A stretch of 64,000 nucleotides of DNA from Acanthococcus lagerstroemiae (GCA_031841125.1 CM063112.1:59201722-59265721); one strand, 5' to 3'; shown: positions 20,726 to 32,892, counted from the first letter of the stretch. Program-made: numbers and translations. The notes: a model not told the origin generated them from the letters alone.

Positions 20726-22446
20726 AATATTTACTATATCTGGGCAGATGGGATGACACTCAACTGCCGGCGGAAAATTAGACGTCGGATTTTCGTGGTA
20801 TTGTGTAATCGAAGAAGACAAAAATAAATACGTTGGCTTTTTTTCCTACTGGCGACCAATTTCAATAGCTGCGTGGATAAAAGAATTCCGTCATGATTCA
20901 GTTGAGCTAAATGGATAAAAAAGTACAATCATTCCAAACGAGGGTGGTATATCTTGAAATCGAGAAATGCAAATAAATATTTACCTTAGTTGTGCATTTT
21001 GAAAACAAGCTTCTGAGCAGAGTTGTGAGTAACACGTGATTTAGGAATTCGATGTCAAAGAACTAGAAAAATATGTACTTCAATTGTTTTTGTTCGATTT
21101 TTCAAACCGAGTTGGCATTGCCACTTTTCTCAAAAATGAAATGTGAGGTAAGGTGTTCTCTAATATGAAAAGGTTCCTAAATGGCTGTCATCCAACAGCC
21201 CGGACCCGAGGCGTGAACTAATCGCTTTCAACATCTGGTATGTTGGGTAGGTTGGTCACGTAACCGACAGTGCAGCTAGATTTTGAAAAAAAAATCCGAT
21301 CCCGGCAGTTTGCTGATGGTCATATCAAGCACCTGGTCACATTAGGACACCACCTTAGATTTTGGTTTTCAAAACTAAAATCTGAGCAACAACAGAAACC
21401 TAATGCAATAGGTGCTCAAAACAACACGGAATTCCTAATTCAATATTTTATTAATTTTCCAAATGAAGTCAAGTCCACCCAAGTTATTACTCATAATTTC
21501 AAAAGTGACGTTGAATCCTGGGATCCAAATTGGGAATAAGTCAAAAATTTGATAAGTTGATCGAAATTAGCTCCAACTCAGTTCGATGACCAACCCACAG
21601 CTGTGCCGCGCCTCAAGTTAAAAATAAAATGTTGGAGAATGTGGAAGGTGATGTTATTACACTGACGTAGCAATTCAACTACATTTATTTATTTTTCAAT
21701 AGAGTTGTATAAAAATGTAGGTATACTAAAAGGAAGAAAAGTTGATAAAATAATACACTTTTGGGAAATATGAGCCTCCAATGAAAAATCCGAAACCCTA
21801 GAAATCCGGGCCCGTAAATATTCTCCCTATGTAGCACTGAAGAAGAAAATGAGGCAAAAATAGTATCGTCCAATTATTTTCAGGAAGCGGTATTAGAAGT
21901 AAGACTTTCAGCATGTCTAGAAAATTCCAGAAACATGTTTGCTGAATTAAGAAACTGAAGGTTTCGTTTTTTGTCAATAAAGTTTGTAAGGAGGGACGCC
22001 ACCGAGCCCTATCGGCATGGGAGGGGGAGCATAAATCATTATAAACCGATCTGAAGCAAAATTTTTATGCAATTCTTTGTTCTGCCGACTGATAAGCCAA
22101 GACATCGGTTACGCCGAATTTGTCAAAAAATTCCCAACTCCGAAGATACGTGAGGCGTGTCAGATCCTCCCTCCCTCACCAAATAGAAATACCTTCTGAA
22201 AGACACCGAAGATTTGAATGTTCGTAAAAAGAGGAGGACTCGAGTAAAATTCGAGAATAATCCGAAGTTAGACCGGAGCTCCCTCATTTACACGAGCATA
22301 ATAAAAGCATCAGCCGAGTAGAATTCTCTACGAGTAGAACAATTCGGGGTACTTACTCCAAAATATGCATACTAAAGGATGCAACTGAAATCATTGCTTC
22401 ATAGTGCTTTAGCCTACAACTTTTATACTCGTACATGCTAACTCAA
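20726..22446. other. Intergenic, nothing firmly recognised
   Basis: An 89-codon open frame at 21270-21539 (plus) contains DGHIKHLVTLGHHLRFWFSK, but no family was recognised and no splice or homology support was found; I do not call it a gene. The rest is AT-rich without clear repeat ends. Confidence 0.35.
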
Positions 22447-22744
22447 CATAGGCGCCGACTTATGGAAAATATTGGGAGAGGGGAGGGGCAGAATCGGTCG
22501 GAGCGCGGTTTTTTCTTGATTATTTTATTGAGATGCGTCTGATATTTCGGTATTATCGATTTTATTCTTATTCGTTGTCTTTTTTTTTTTCTTTTTTGTT
22601 AAATTTAAACATTGCTGATGAAATTTGTTGCACTTTTTCCATTTTTGAGTTGAAAATATTGAGGAGGCGTCGCCCTTCCAAAGTTTTTATTGAGGGGGGA
22701 GAAGCCCCCCCCCCCAAAAAAAAAGTGCCAAGTCGGCGCCTATG
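22447..22744. mobile_element. hAT-type MITE, 298 bp
   Basis: Perfect 15-base terminal inverted repeats cataggcgccgactt. The 8-base target duplication taactcaa is at 22439-22446 and 22745-22752. The interior is low complexity (g-rich gagggggga, then a C13 and A9 run at 22704-22724). The 8-base duplication is the hAT signature; no transposase inside. Confidence 0.9.
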
Positions 22745-22752
22745 TAACTCAA

Positions 22753-23689
22753 CCTCTGAAGGATGGCTGCCATGCTCTCAAGTGCCCTCTTGATGGAATC
22801 GGCCAATTTAGGAGGTGGTAGGTGCATCAGTTTGGTACTCAGTTTTAATGATGGTTTGGTGGCCACCATGCCGTTCTCTGAGGGTCTTGCACGCCATGTT
22901 ATATCCTTCCTCCGCTGGGTGTCGGAGAAGTCACTACTAGTTTCGCCTCACCTGGGAGGCAGGATTTAAGATGTATGATAGTTTTTCGAAGATGGTGAGC
23001 TCTTGGTTCTTGTATATAAGGTTCTCAAGGGTAGCGTAGAATATCTGGAACGATATATATGTAATATTATCGTTAGATGCTCTCTTTCTGGAAACTGAAA
23101 ATATTCTGTTACCAGCAAATTCTGAACACTAATTTTCGATTTATTAATTGATTAATTATTATTATTATTATTATTTTTGAGGGTGAGGGGCGTATCTTGG
23201 GTTACACAATAACATCCGCAACAAATTCGACCAATTCAATAAATTCATTAGACAGGACAACAACCATATTTTGAATGGACATAAGTACAATTTGCTGTCA
23301 GTGACCACATTTCCAGAAGGGCTGGCGCAAACTTCTGTTACTAAGTTTTTCAGTCCATTATCTTGGTCAGTTTTGGACTGGTGCCAAGATATGTGCCTTA
23401 AATATTTTTTAGTACAACAAGTGGCAATACTGGTACAGTTGTAATCCCTGATCCAGGTGCTACACTATATAGTCCTTGCCGCATATAGCAGTAAGCGCAG
23501 ATTCAGCGTGCTGTGGTTTTGGATGTAAATGAAGCTCCAGTTCTCGAGATGGAGTTCCGCAGTCTGAGGAGAAAGATCGTGGTATTGGTCTACCTACTGT
23601 CCCAGATAGGGTTTCGGCAAACTTTTCTATGGCTGTGCAGGTTGTAGCAATACATCTATTAAGTCTGAAAGTAATACACTTTCGTTTTA
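22753..23689. other. Intergenic, nothing recognised
   Basis: Contains a short att triplet run (about 23156-23178). No gene or element end identified. Confidence 0.35.
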
Positions 23690-24323
23690 GAGAAAAATAA
23701 CTGATTACTTACATCGGAAAATCACGCAGATGCAGGCTTGGAACTGGAATTCTTCTATGTGGTAGATTTACTAGTGTCGACCATTAAAAGTAATACTCTA
23801 TTTTTTGGAAAATATCTATGAACATTTTTATTTTGGAAGGTCAGGGGGACCATCCTTCAAATCCCCCTTTAAAACCGGTCATGTTCTAATGTTAGACAAT
23901 TATGAAAGATGTGCTGCGCAATACGCAAAATGAGTTATTCTTACTTCGGATTCGGTACCTGCGGTGTAATTTGCACGAGTATTGGCTCTGAGAATTTTGC
24001 AGTAACCATATCCTCTCGAATGAAATTTTTACAGTCGTATAATTCTACCTACCTGGCGGTACACCTATATTTCCTAGATACGTGATCCTTTCAAAAGCAC
24101 GTTTTTCTTCTTATTATGTATTTTTATTCTCACGACTCACTCTCCTTTTTCTCCCTCAATTAGGCAGGTGGGACATCCGTTCGTTTAGTCACGGTTATAC
24201 TCTTACATTACTTATTTTGCACTCACTGTAAGACTTACTTTTACTATCGACGAATACACGCGCTTTCTACAAACTCCCGTTTCTTTGATTTTGAATGCCC
24301 TCGCTGAAGTCTGGACTGAACAC

Positions 24324-24352
24324 CTCTCTCTCTCTCTCTCTCTCTTTCTCTC
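24324..24352. repeat. CT microsatellite
   Basis: An uninterrupted CT run of about 22 bases followed by ttctctc. It lies within the block shared with 34740-35110, which lacks the expansion. Confidence 0.9.
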
Positions 24353-24781
24353 CCACCAACCCAGAAAAACCTGCAATGTCATAACACTACCTATCGGCAA
24401 TGACGAGAACCAATATTCCATTAAAGAATATACGTTATTTATTAAATTCAAGAAACACAGCAGCCAGTAATTTTACTTGGCAAATGATCCGACCTTAAGT
24501 GTAAATAGCCGACCTAGAAAGGATGTCTCGGGGGACTGACAAGTATCAAAATACCACTAAAATTTTTTTGCCGTATAATTTTTCAGTTTCTGGGCTGGCC
24601 TTTCAGAGGATTAGGGAGTTAAGCCCCCAGCCTCTTATTTGCGCTTATACGAATTACTCAAGGATGAATTTTATAATTTATAATCATTAGAAAAATGTCT
24701 AAGTGATAGGACTGATGTCCAAATATTCTTTTGATGAATAAAAACAATTAATAATAATTTCTCTGTTCCTCATAGGAGTAG

Positions 24782-24787
24782 TTTATT
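24782..24787 (-). promoter_or_regulatory. Poly(A) signal, desaturase copy 2
   Basis: AATAAA on the minus strand, 193 bases past the stop, in the same context (ctctgttcctcat...gtagtttatt) as in copy 1. Confidence 0.55.
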
Positions 24788-24979
24788 AAACCACAACAAT
24801 CGCATGTTATTCATATTTTAGAATACAAAAACACTGCGCAAATTCAAAACTCGTCTATTTTGAAGTTACTGCCTTGGAGATAGCAATAACAAAATATCGA
24901 AGTGTGAACTGAATTCCCAGAAAATAAATAGATGTTTAATAGCTCCAAAACACAACGAACCGCTCCAGCTATTTCTCAG

Positions 24980-25250
24980 TCAGTCAGTACATTCTGGTGA
25001 TGATATTGACGTGTGACTGCCATCTCCATATTTTTGGATGTAGGATTTTACCGACTCGGGCGATGGTTCTTTCAAATCATAAGCCCATCCGATCAGAGCG
25101 AAAAAGTTCAAGAATCTAGTAGTTACGTTGAAATAGTTCAATCCATATTCAGATGCTTTGTAATCCCAAGGAAAGGCATGATGATAATTGTGCCAACCTT
25201 CCCCAAACGACACAAAGTTCGTGATCGAGTTCTGGGCTGGTAAAATGGAT
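24980..25250 (-). CDS. Desaturase copy 2, exon 5 (third His box)
   Basis: Acceptor ttgcag before 25250. Reads SILPAQNSITNFVSFGEG, WHNYHHAFPWDYKASEYG and WAYDLKEPSPESVKSYI, and stops after SSPECTD. Same length as copy 1. Confidence 0.88.
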
Positions 25251-25319
25251 CTGCAAGATGAAGGGTGCGCTTGAGTTATATCGGTTGGCGGATTATCGCG
25301 ATGAAAGTTTCACACTCAC

Positions 25320-25499
25320 TTGTTGTATGGACGTTGACCCCACTTGTGATTGACACTGTTAATACTTAGGGTGCCATGTAGTACAATCAAATTGCGGATT
25401 ACATACAGTGAAATTGCACAGATCCAAGACTCTTGCCAGAGGTAGACTGGTATCAAAATAGGTATTATATATGCAGGAATTCTTACTATCCAATAGTGC
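25320..25499 (-). CDS. Desaturase copy 2, exon 4
   Basis: Acceptor tattgcag before 25499 and donor gtgagt after 25320. It is 180 bases with open frame HYWIVRIPAYIIPILIPVYL and INSVNHKWGQRPYN. The ORF is easily missed because it has no Met. Confidence 0.85.
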
Positions 25500-25621
25500 C
25501 TGCAATATTAACGACAATAATGTTAAAAGAAGGTGAGATAAGATTATAATGATACAGAAAGTATGCGGAATTATTAATTATGAGAAATTTAATGCATTCT
25601 TCGTCAGTGAAAGACTTACTC

Positions 25622-26641
25622 GTCTCTATTGTATATAAAAGTGTTTGTTTGTCTGTGGGTATGTTTTTTTGTCCGTGATTGGCGGGTGAACCGCGTATGC
25701 TTTCTGAATGTATTTGTATGAAATCTGGGAAGGTTTTAGGTTGAAAAGATTCCAGTACCCTTTTAGGAGAAAGGCCACAAAATTTTCCTCCATGAACCCT
25801 CTATTATTTTCGACTTGGATTTATCGGAGGTGTTTTATGTTGAATTTCTTCACATTATGTTAAAATTTGGCGGTTGTAACCTTCAGAAATTATTCGAGAG
25901 TTGAAAATCTGAAATATTTTCAGCCCTATATTATCACCAAACACCCTGAGATTCCAGTTTTTGGAAAATATGTTCAGCATTTCTCTAATTATTCGATAAG
26001 AATTTATGAAAACACCAAATTTTCGTATGAAGCACACCAACATGAAGTGATAAACTGCAAATGAATGAAGATCCTCCGATTAAATTCAATACGAGTTAAA
26101 GCTATTTCCTGTCATTAACTTCCTCAGGATTCAGTAACGATGATTACGGGACCTCCTAGCAACCAGGCGTTGTACCACTCCCCATCCATCAACAAACGCG
26201 GACACACAGAACAGAAACTAGTTGTTATTGTTTGTCTGTTCATAAAAATGCGTCACCTATTTCACGTATCAAAATATGGAAATATGAAATAACTGCAGCT
26301 ATAAATATCGTTCACTAACATAAGTACACGCATTATTACTTATCAAACTTCCAGTTTGGTGCACCAGTTTACCTACCCATTCAAAAGAAACACGTATCTA
26401 CCCGATATTAAACAGATATCTGTGTACCTTCGGTCACAACAAGGGATACCTGCGTAAAATAATACCTAGCCAGTTTGAATCCTGGAAACTAAATGTGAGG
26501 AAAACTGAGCACCAAATAATTCACTTGATTAGTAATAACTTAGGTGTAACTTACTGCGTTACAAAAAGCAAGCTGCTAGTGTTCCTTCATCTAACTCATT
26601 TTAGCCTACGGTCTAAATGAGCCGTGAAGTGGGTCACCTAG
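25622..26641. mobile_element. Helitron-like non-autonomous repeat in intron, copy 2
   Basis: Starts tctctattgtatataaaagt and ends gtgaagtgggtcac followed by CTAG-T. It is the counterpart of 5675-6850 in copy 1, without the SINE fragment there. The 5' end resembles the start of the element at 49063 (tctctatatactaaaaaagt). Confidence 0.45.
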
Positions 26642-26683
26642 TATGTTTAGTGTCCATGTAGAAGTGTGAGTGAACTCAGTAAA

Positions 26684-26744
26684 TTCTGTATGTAAGGTGT
26701 GCCAATTCACAATGGATGTGAATTGACACACCTTACATACAGAA
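26684..26744. repeat. Near-perfect 28-bp-arm hairpin
   Basis: ttctgtatgtaaggtgtg through ccaattcaca is followed by a 5-base loop (atgga) and the reverse complement with one mismatch. The left arm continues a repeat whose unduplicated form is at about 61025-61085, so the right arm looks like an inverted duplicate made at this site. Confidence 0.9.
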
Positions 26745-26997
26745 GGCAGCTATAGTATGAGTATAATACGTAGAACAGAAAACCCAACGTTGCGGACTAT
26801 TTTTATAGAGAAATTAACGTCAGTACAACTCCGCAGGGTATAATATAAAAATTCAAAGAAATACTAAAATTAAAATAAATAAAAAGTTGTGACCTAATGG
26901 TCAGCAGTGTTCAAAATCATTTTTACTTTTTAATTATTCTGAATTTTTGTATTACACATTGCGTACTTGTAACGATGTTCATTTCTCTAACGCTCAC

Positions 26998-27039
26998 CTG
27001 TCTTGAAATCGTATCCACGGGTCATTGATCATGTCACTT
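26998..27039 (-). CDS. Desaturase copy 2, exon 3, 3' piece
   Basis: The last 42 bases of exon 3 (SDMINDPWIRFQDR region) before donor gtgagcg, severed from the rest by the insertion at 27040. Confidence 0.85.
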
Positions 27040-30000
27040 CCCTACGGGCAAAATACCGCCGGGCGGAACGCGGGAGATAATGTGAGACCGATGAAACCGC
27101 GCGATTTTTCAACTTACCAGAAAACGCGCGTTTTTCAACTTCCTAGAAAACGCGCGATTTTCAACTTATTAAAAAACGCCAAGTAACCAAGCGTTCTTTA
27201 TATGAGAGCGTTTATGTGACGTTTGTAAAACGCCTCTTTTCTAATAAATTTAAAAACGCTCCTTCCGATTGTTTCTTAAAAAAACGCCCTTACAAATAAT
27301 TTTCAAAAGCGCTTCTTTTCAGTACTTTTTAAGAAAAAATAATTGAATAGAAATTAAATATGCAAAAATTATATTAAATATTAATAGGAAAACAAATTGA
27401 TAAAAAAAAATAAATAAAAAATAAGCATAGGAACACACATCGTTTCAAAAATGTAGGTAAACATTTTTCATAAACTAGTCAACCATAAAATAACTAAAAT
27501 GTCCATTACAACAATGATAAAAAATGTTAAGAATTGAAAACGACGAAGAAATAAACATTGTGCATTATAAATTTTAATACTTATACAGTGACGCATTCAT
27601 TTTTCTCTTCTTCTAATAATTTTAAACATAAGAAAACTGCAATAAATATTAAATGAAGAGTGGTAATAATAAAAAGAAATGTCAGGTGTATTTAATATAC
27701 TATAAATTGCGTGTATCAGTGTTCGGAATTGAAATTGGAAAGTATAAATGAATCTTTTAAAATTAGAATAAAAAAAAATACAGCAATACAGCGTCCTAAT
27801 ATTACCAGTACGCTGCTCCAATGACGATTGACTTGACACCACTTCATGTTGTTCATCACTGTTTTCAAGGTTCTTTTTGGCGGCTGAAAAGAAAAAAATG
27901 AATGAATAAATGAATGAACAATTTAAAAATTGTGTTGCACCTCCTGCTTCCTTTCTCTCTTCTAGCTTTTTCGCCCTGGTTATCGCATTCTGCCAGTACT
28001 TCAGCCAGTTGGCTAACCTCTTGCTCCAAGCCAGAATGAAAGTTGTACTCTTACTGTAAGAAGACGATTGTGTCACTTTGTCCGAAAATATAGTCCGCTC
28101 AGTACCTATAAGTTGACGCTCGTAGTTTCGTATCAAGTTGTCAGGTTTACTCAAACTAAAACACTCCTGTTTTACCAGGTAAGCGCGTCACCCTAGCGTT
28201 GGTCGACTCCGAGCAGGAGCAAATTAAATGAGTTGGTTCATGAAAAAAGCAGTTCGCGAAATTATTCCGAGTAAAAACCATCTGCTCACTGCTCTGTAAT
28301 TCTGGTTCAAGTTTAACTGTGTAATACACAAGCTTCTGCCAGAAAGGTCCTCATTTGTAAAAGGATTCAGCTGAATTTGAATGAATCGCAGGGTATAATA
28401 GAGTAATGCATGGTTCATACTATTGAGAAAGAGGAGTTCCCTGCTGTATCTGTCCTAAGACAGCTAGAACCGCGTGTATTTCAACGCACAGAATTCTGCA
28501 TGTACATCATCAAATGGAAGGATCAGATTTATGATTGTTGAGAGAAAGAGAACAGCGTAGATATGAGTAACACTCAGGTTTTGTATTTCAACAAGCGATA
28601 TCGCAGTATTTCGTCTTCACAGATATCTGGCAACGTTATATTCGCAGATTTCTTTTCAGGTCACTCAGTTTTTTCTTCTCCCACAATACATAAGTATATT
28701 ATGAATCAACGTTACACACTTTTTATTTTTTTTTGATATACCGTTCAAAAACAAAAGGTTTTCGTTGGTGTACCTAGACCAGCTACATAATCCGAGATCC
28801 ATGGTCAGTGATAATTATTCTCAATTACAAAAAGTCAAAAACCTTATAGCAAAATTTTTAGTGTTAAAAACGCTATGAAACCCGACCATCTTGGTTAAAT
28901 TTGTTCCATACGTTCAATTTCAGATTTCTTCTATCATAACACTCAGCGAAAAATGCACCGAACTACAAAGTACAAACTTTTATAAGAAGTCTTAGTCAGG
29001 ATACCCGTACAAACACAATATCTTCTTTCGCTCTTAGTACAAATCAGTTGTTCTATGTTCTATTCGTTATTCGTGAACCGAGCAAGGAATAGTTGATCTC
29101 GAACCTGATCGCTGCGACACTTCTCTCTTTACTGATAAAGAACAATCCGGAGCAACATATTGGAGCAGTGAGCAGATTAAAAACCCTTGTTCGCTAAAAG
29201 AGCAAGAGTAGTTGGAGTTGGTTCAGCAAATGAGCAAGGAATTGCCATTCCTATACACGCAATGACGATCAGGGTTGGAACCATTCATTCTAGGCGGTAT
29301 ATAAACCAGATTTTGTTTCATGTTTTTATCTCATTTCTATGCCGAAGTATGTAATTTGAAACTCTTTTTACAAACGGCAGTTTCCTAGACTCCCACTATT
29401 TCTATACCACTTCTATGTAACGAATTAACAGGACGAATCTGAATGTGGGAGGTGTTTTGTTATTCAAAATATGTAAACTGAAGATCCCTGAAACACACAA
29501 GTTCTTCAGCGTTGCAGGACAAAATACGAGTGTCAACTTATACAGGGCGATATTATGTACGTGCTCTTAGAAATAAATTTTCTCTCTAATTCGTACTCAC
29601 TATAATGAATCGACATTGCAATCTAATATCGCACTTACTTACACATTTTAAAGATATTGTACGTATTATACATAGTTCTTACCGTGTTCGTTCTGAGAAT
29701 CATCCTCCATATGGTTATTTAAATGATATGCATCACAGAATAATACATGGAAACTTAAATAAACCACGACTGTTGTTTTTTCGTTTCACAATTTCAGCAT
29801 TTCAGGCTACAAGTCACAGCCTCACAGATAACCGCAGTAACGGTTTCACGTTATCAATAATTTAATCTGCGCGCGCAGATGTATGTGGAAAACGCCACGA
29901 AATTATAATAATTCGGGCGTTTTCGAACCTGTTCATATTCGCGCGTATAACATCATGCGCGCAAAACGTACGATTTCCTATGTATAACAATTACAGAAAA

Positions 30001-30321
30001 CGCTCTCTTTCTTAAAAAAGGGGCATTTTAGTGATATGAGAGAATACGCGCGCTGAACATTTCTTATGAATCTGCGCGTAAATTAAGAACTGATGAAACG
30101 CCCGGCAAATTTCCCCATCTTTACTTCTCTAAAACGCCCATTTTTGTAACATGAAGAAATTCGCACGTTGAATGTTTTCAAAAAGCAATGGCTAATGCGC
30201 GCGTAATTAAAAAGTTGTTAAAACTGCCAGTAAAATTTTCAAGGTTCTAAGTGATTTTATAGTTAAAACGCCCGTTTTTTTCAAAAACGCGCTCTTCGAA
30301 GGCGGAGTTTTGTCAGCAGGG
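27040..30321. mobile_element. 3.28-kb non-autonomous TIR transposon with subterminal aaaacgc repeats, in desaturase exon 3
   Basis: Ends are ccctacgggcaaaataccgc and, complemented from the right, ccctgctgacaaaactccgc (mismatched at a few places). The undisturbed sequence in copy 1 reads cacttatatcgg; here it is cactt, element, ttatatcgg, so the target duplication is TT. About 280 bases at the left and 430 at the right are crowded with the motif aaaacgc(g/c) in both orientations, like transposase-binding subterminal repeats. The middle is AT-rich, and the 185-codon frame at 27597-28154 resembles no protein I know. The superfamily is not assigned; a 2-base TT duplication with CCCT ends is unusual. 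Confidence 0.85.
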
Positions 30322-30323
30322 TT

Positions 30324-30490
30324 ATATCGGTTTCCATCTTCCGACGAGTAACCTCAGGATGTTCCTCCTTTTGCAGCAGCCATCCTATATGCGAGAAGAA
30401 GAAACCACGTTTTGCGTTATACGGATCGGCATCTGTGTCGCTGTACTTGTGATGCACTCGATGATCGTGCACCCAATGGGATAAATGATG
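30324..30490 (-). CDS. Desaturase copy 2, exon 3, 5' piece (second His box)
   Basis: Acceptor attttcccag before 30490. Reads HHLSHWVHDHRVHHKYSDT, then DADPYNAKRGFFFSHIGWLL and EEHPEVTRRKMETDI, then enters the transposon. Together with 26998-27039 it is 209 bases, exactly as in copy 1. Confidence 0.88.
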
Positions 30491-30884
30491 CTGGGAAAAT
30501 GTTACAAAGATGAGGCACAAGTTTCAACTGAGCTTAAAACTAAAGGTATAAAGGCGGTCCTTATTTTCAATTTTTTCAACCAATGAGCTGAAGGACGAAC
30601 TCTTGGCCATAGGTAGGCAACAGATATACATGGAACGCTATGGCTGCCCGATATCGTTTAGTTAATTTCTTGAGATTAACGTAGGTGACCAAATCCGAGA
30701 GGGATGAGTGGTGGAGGGATGGGATATGACCGGCCCTATTATCTCTGGAATTAGTACTTAATAGGGAAAAGCGGATGTTTAGACAGCCTGCCGTAGTTCG
30801 GAAACTGAGGCCGTGTCGGACAAAAACTACATATTTGTTATTTTTATGTTGTTGCCAGACGGTGAGAACAATATTTTTAGAGTA

Positions 30885-31860
30885 GGCAACCAGCAATGGT
30901 TTTTTTTCTTCCGGGAAGGTGCCTTTTACCGTTTAGTGTATAGAGCTCTCTCCACACAACTCTTCCTCAATTCCCGCCGTCACTCGCTTCGCGCGTGCCG
31001 GCTTGCAGTCCTCCTCCCAAGCTCCCTCCTCCACCATGAACCCCTTCCCAAGGGTGGGCTACCCCTGGAGAAATGAGCAATTAGGGGCAGGGTTGGCAAC
31101 TCGCAGTGGTTTTTTCGGAGGCGATGGTGGTAGCGGCGGCGGATTTTACTTTTTTAGTGCTTCTCCAAAGCTCCTTCCTCCACTATGAACCCTTCTCATG
31201 AGTAGGCTACCCCTGAAGAAATGAGCAATTAAGGGGCAGCATAAGTAACCCGCAGTGGGCTTCCCCCCTCCTGAAGGCGGTGGCGGATTTTATTAAGCTC
31301 CCCCTCCACCATGAACCCCCTCCCAAGGGTAGGCTACCCCTGTAGAAATGAGCAATTAAGAGGCACGGTAGGCAACCCTCCTCCATCACAGTCACTTCCT
31401 CCACCATGCTCCTCCTCGCCCACCTCAACGTCCTTGGCCTCACCGTGACCGTCCTCCCTCTCCAGGAGCGCTCACCTTTACCGAGAAGCTCCCCCCTCCA
31501 GGTTAGAGTACCTCTGGTGAAACGTGAGATTAAGGTACAGGGAAGGACACCAGGAATTTATCCCCACGGGGAGGAAGGAGGAGGTGGCTTTTACTGCTTA
31601 GTGTATAGAGAGCCCTCCCCCACCACAACTTCTCCTCGTCCTTCATCGCCACCTTACTCCCCCAAAGCTCCCTCCTTCGTTTTTTCCCCGGAGGCGGTGT
31701 CGGATTTTACTAAGCTCCCACCTCCACCATAAACTCCCTCCAAAGGGTAGGCTGCCCCTGGAGAAATGAGCAATTAAGGGGTAGGTTAGGCAGCCCGCAG
31801 TGGGGTTTTTCTCCCGGAGGTGACGGCGGTGGATTTTACTTTCTTAGTATATAGAGAGAT
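30885..31860. repeat. GC-rich minisatellite, about 140-160-bp degenerate units
   Basis: Recurring modules ctccaccatgaacccc, gtaggctacccctggag, aaatgagcaattaaggggca and cccgcagtggg occur at about 31020, 31165, 31305 and 31725, with variable spacing, in GC-rich DNA inside intron 2 of copy 2. It ends tatatagagaga at 31858, which reversed is tctctctatata, like the start of the element at 49063. Copy 1 has no such array at this point. Open frames here are repeat artefacts. Confidence 0.8.
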
Positions 31861-32285
31861 TTAGTCAAGCGAGCCATTCAGCTGATTGGCTGAAACTGAA
31901 TAGTATTAAACTTGATATTTACAAAAAGCACACCTTCAACAGTAAAATTGTGGCAGTTATTAGTGACAGTACTGGTGATGTTCATGAATGTCTAAAATAT
32001 TAAGTACATTTACCAATAAACCGTGTCTATCTGACTATCTTCTAAAGCATTACAGAAATGCACATATTTTTCAATTAAGTAATAATGATTCCGTTTGAAC
32101 AATCTTCATCCAAAATACGTAAATTCATACTGCTGGAAGCACGAGTTTAAATCTTATCAGTTTCAAGAAATCTGCAGTCTTATTTTCAGTTTCATAAAAC
32201 AGCTTGGGTGACAGAATCATTGATCAGAAAAAATTCGAAAATAAAGATCACCTTAAATAGAATAGTATTTAATAAGCTTTGGTAC

Positions 32286-32416
32286 CATTGGCGTTGTCAT
32301 GTAACAGATCAGAAGGAGAATGCGTAGAGGTAATTTAGCCTTATAACATCGGTGCGACCATAATCGATGAGCTCCCGCAGTGATTCCAATACCACCAAAG
32401 AAGACGTAGCTGTATG
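32286..32416 (-). CDS. Desaturase copy 2, exon 2 (first His box)
   Basis: Acceptor tttttag before 32416 and donor ATG|gtacc after 32286. Two bases complete a split codon, then 43 codons: YSYVFFGGIGITAGAHRLWS, HRCYKAKLPLRILLL and MTTPM. Too short and Met-less for simple ORF calling. Confidence 0.88.
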
Positions 32417-32497
32417 CTAAAAATTAAAATACATGTAGAAGATGAATATTCAACCTGCAAAATAAAAATCCTGGCTATCCTAACCTAACTAGAGCAC

Positions 32498-32714
32498 ATT
32501 TTTTTCTAATTCTAATCTCAACCCGAGCCCTGGAATTCGCCCTTTCGAGCATCACTTCAGAGACGTCGGGGAGGCTGTTCGGGCTGTCTCAGCTCTCTTC
32601 TCTTCTTGCCAAAAAACCCGCGTGGGTCGAAATGTAACGAGGCGCTACGTGGTCTCGAACCCGGGACCTCCGAATTCTGAGACCAGCGCGCTATCTATTC
32701 GGCCAACCAGACTC
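32498..32714 (-). mobile_element. tRNA-derived SINE with 14-bp target duplication
   Basis: cctaactagagcac occurs at 32484-32497 and 32715-32728, identical. Read on the minus strand: tRNA-like head with A box (tggccgaatag-type) and B box (gggttcgaga-type), a body with aagaagagaagagagctgag, tail cagggctcgggttgagatta, and an A-run (the T-run at 32500). This is the best-preserved member of the family. Confidence 0.92.
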
Positions 32715-32722
32715 CCTAACTA

Positions 32723-32892
32723 GAGCACCTGAAAACACTCAAGTATTGACATCAGCCATTTTCCGTCATTTTTGATACCCGGCAATTCACAATTCGATAC
32801 GCGGAAGGTTCCGCGCGTAGTGAGTAGTGAATCTTCGGGCACCAAGCGACGGAAAATGGCGGATGTCAGTACTCGAGTGTTCTTAGGTGCTC
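32723..32892. mobile_element. 170-bp inverted-repeat element (MITE-like)
   Basis: gagcacctgaaaacactcaa and the following gtattgacatcagccatttt are answered at the right by aaaatggcggatgtcagtac and tcgagtgttcttaggtgctc. The arms are about 45 bases with few mismatches. No clear target duplication. Confidence 0.7.

Larger units (their letters stand above)
23690..24979 (-). other. 3' flank of desaturase copy 2
   Basis: Matches the 3' flank of copy 1 in two pieces (23690-23830 with 4390-4510, and 24480-24640 with 4530-4640). Between them about 640 bases are inserted (23840-24480) that resemble the region upstream of copy 2 exon 1 (34740-35110). Confidence 0.6.

Noticed and set aside
21270..21539. 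89-codon plus-strand frame (LVTLGHHLRFWFSK)
   Set aside because: Protein-like wording but no family recognised, isolated, no splice or repeat evidence; left unassigned.
27597..28154. 185-codon minus-strand open frame
   Set aside because: AT-rich, no recognised domain, inside a non-autonomous transposon; biased composition explains its length.
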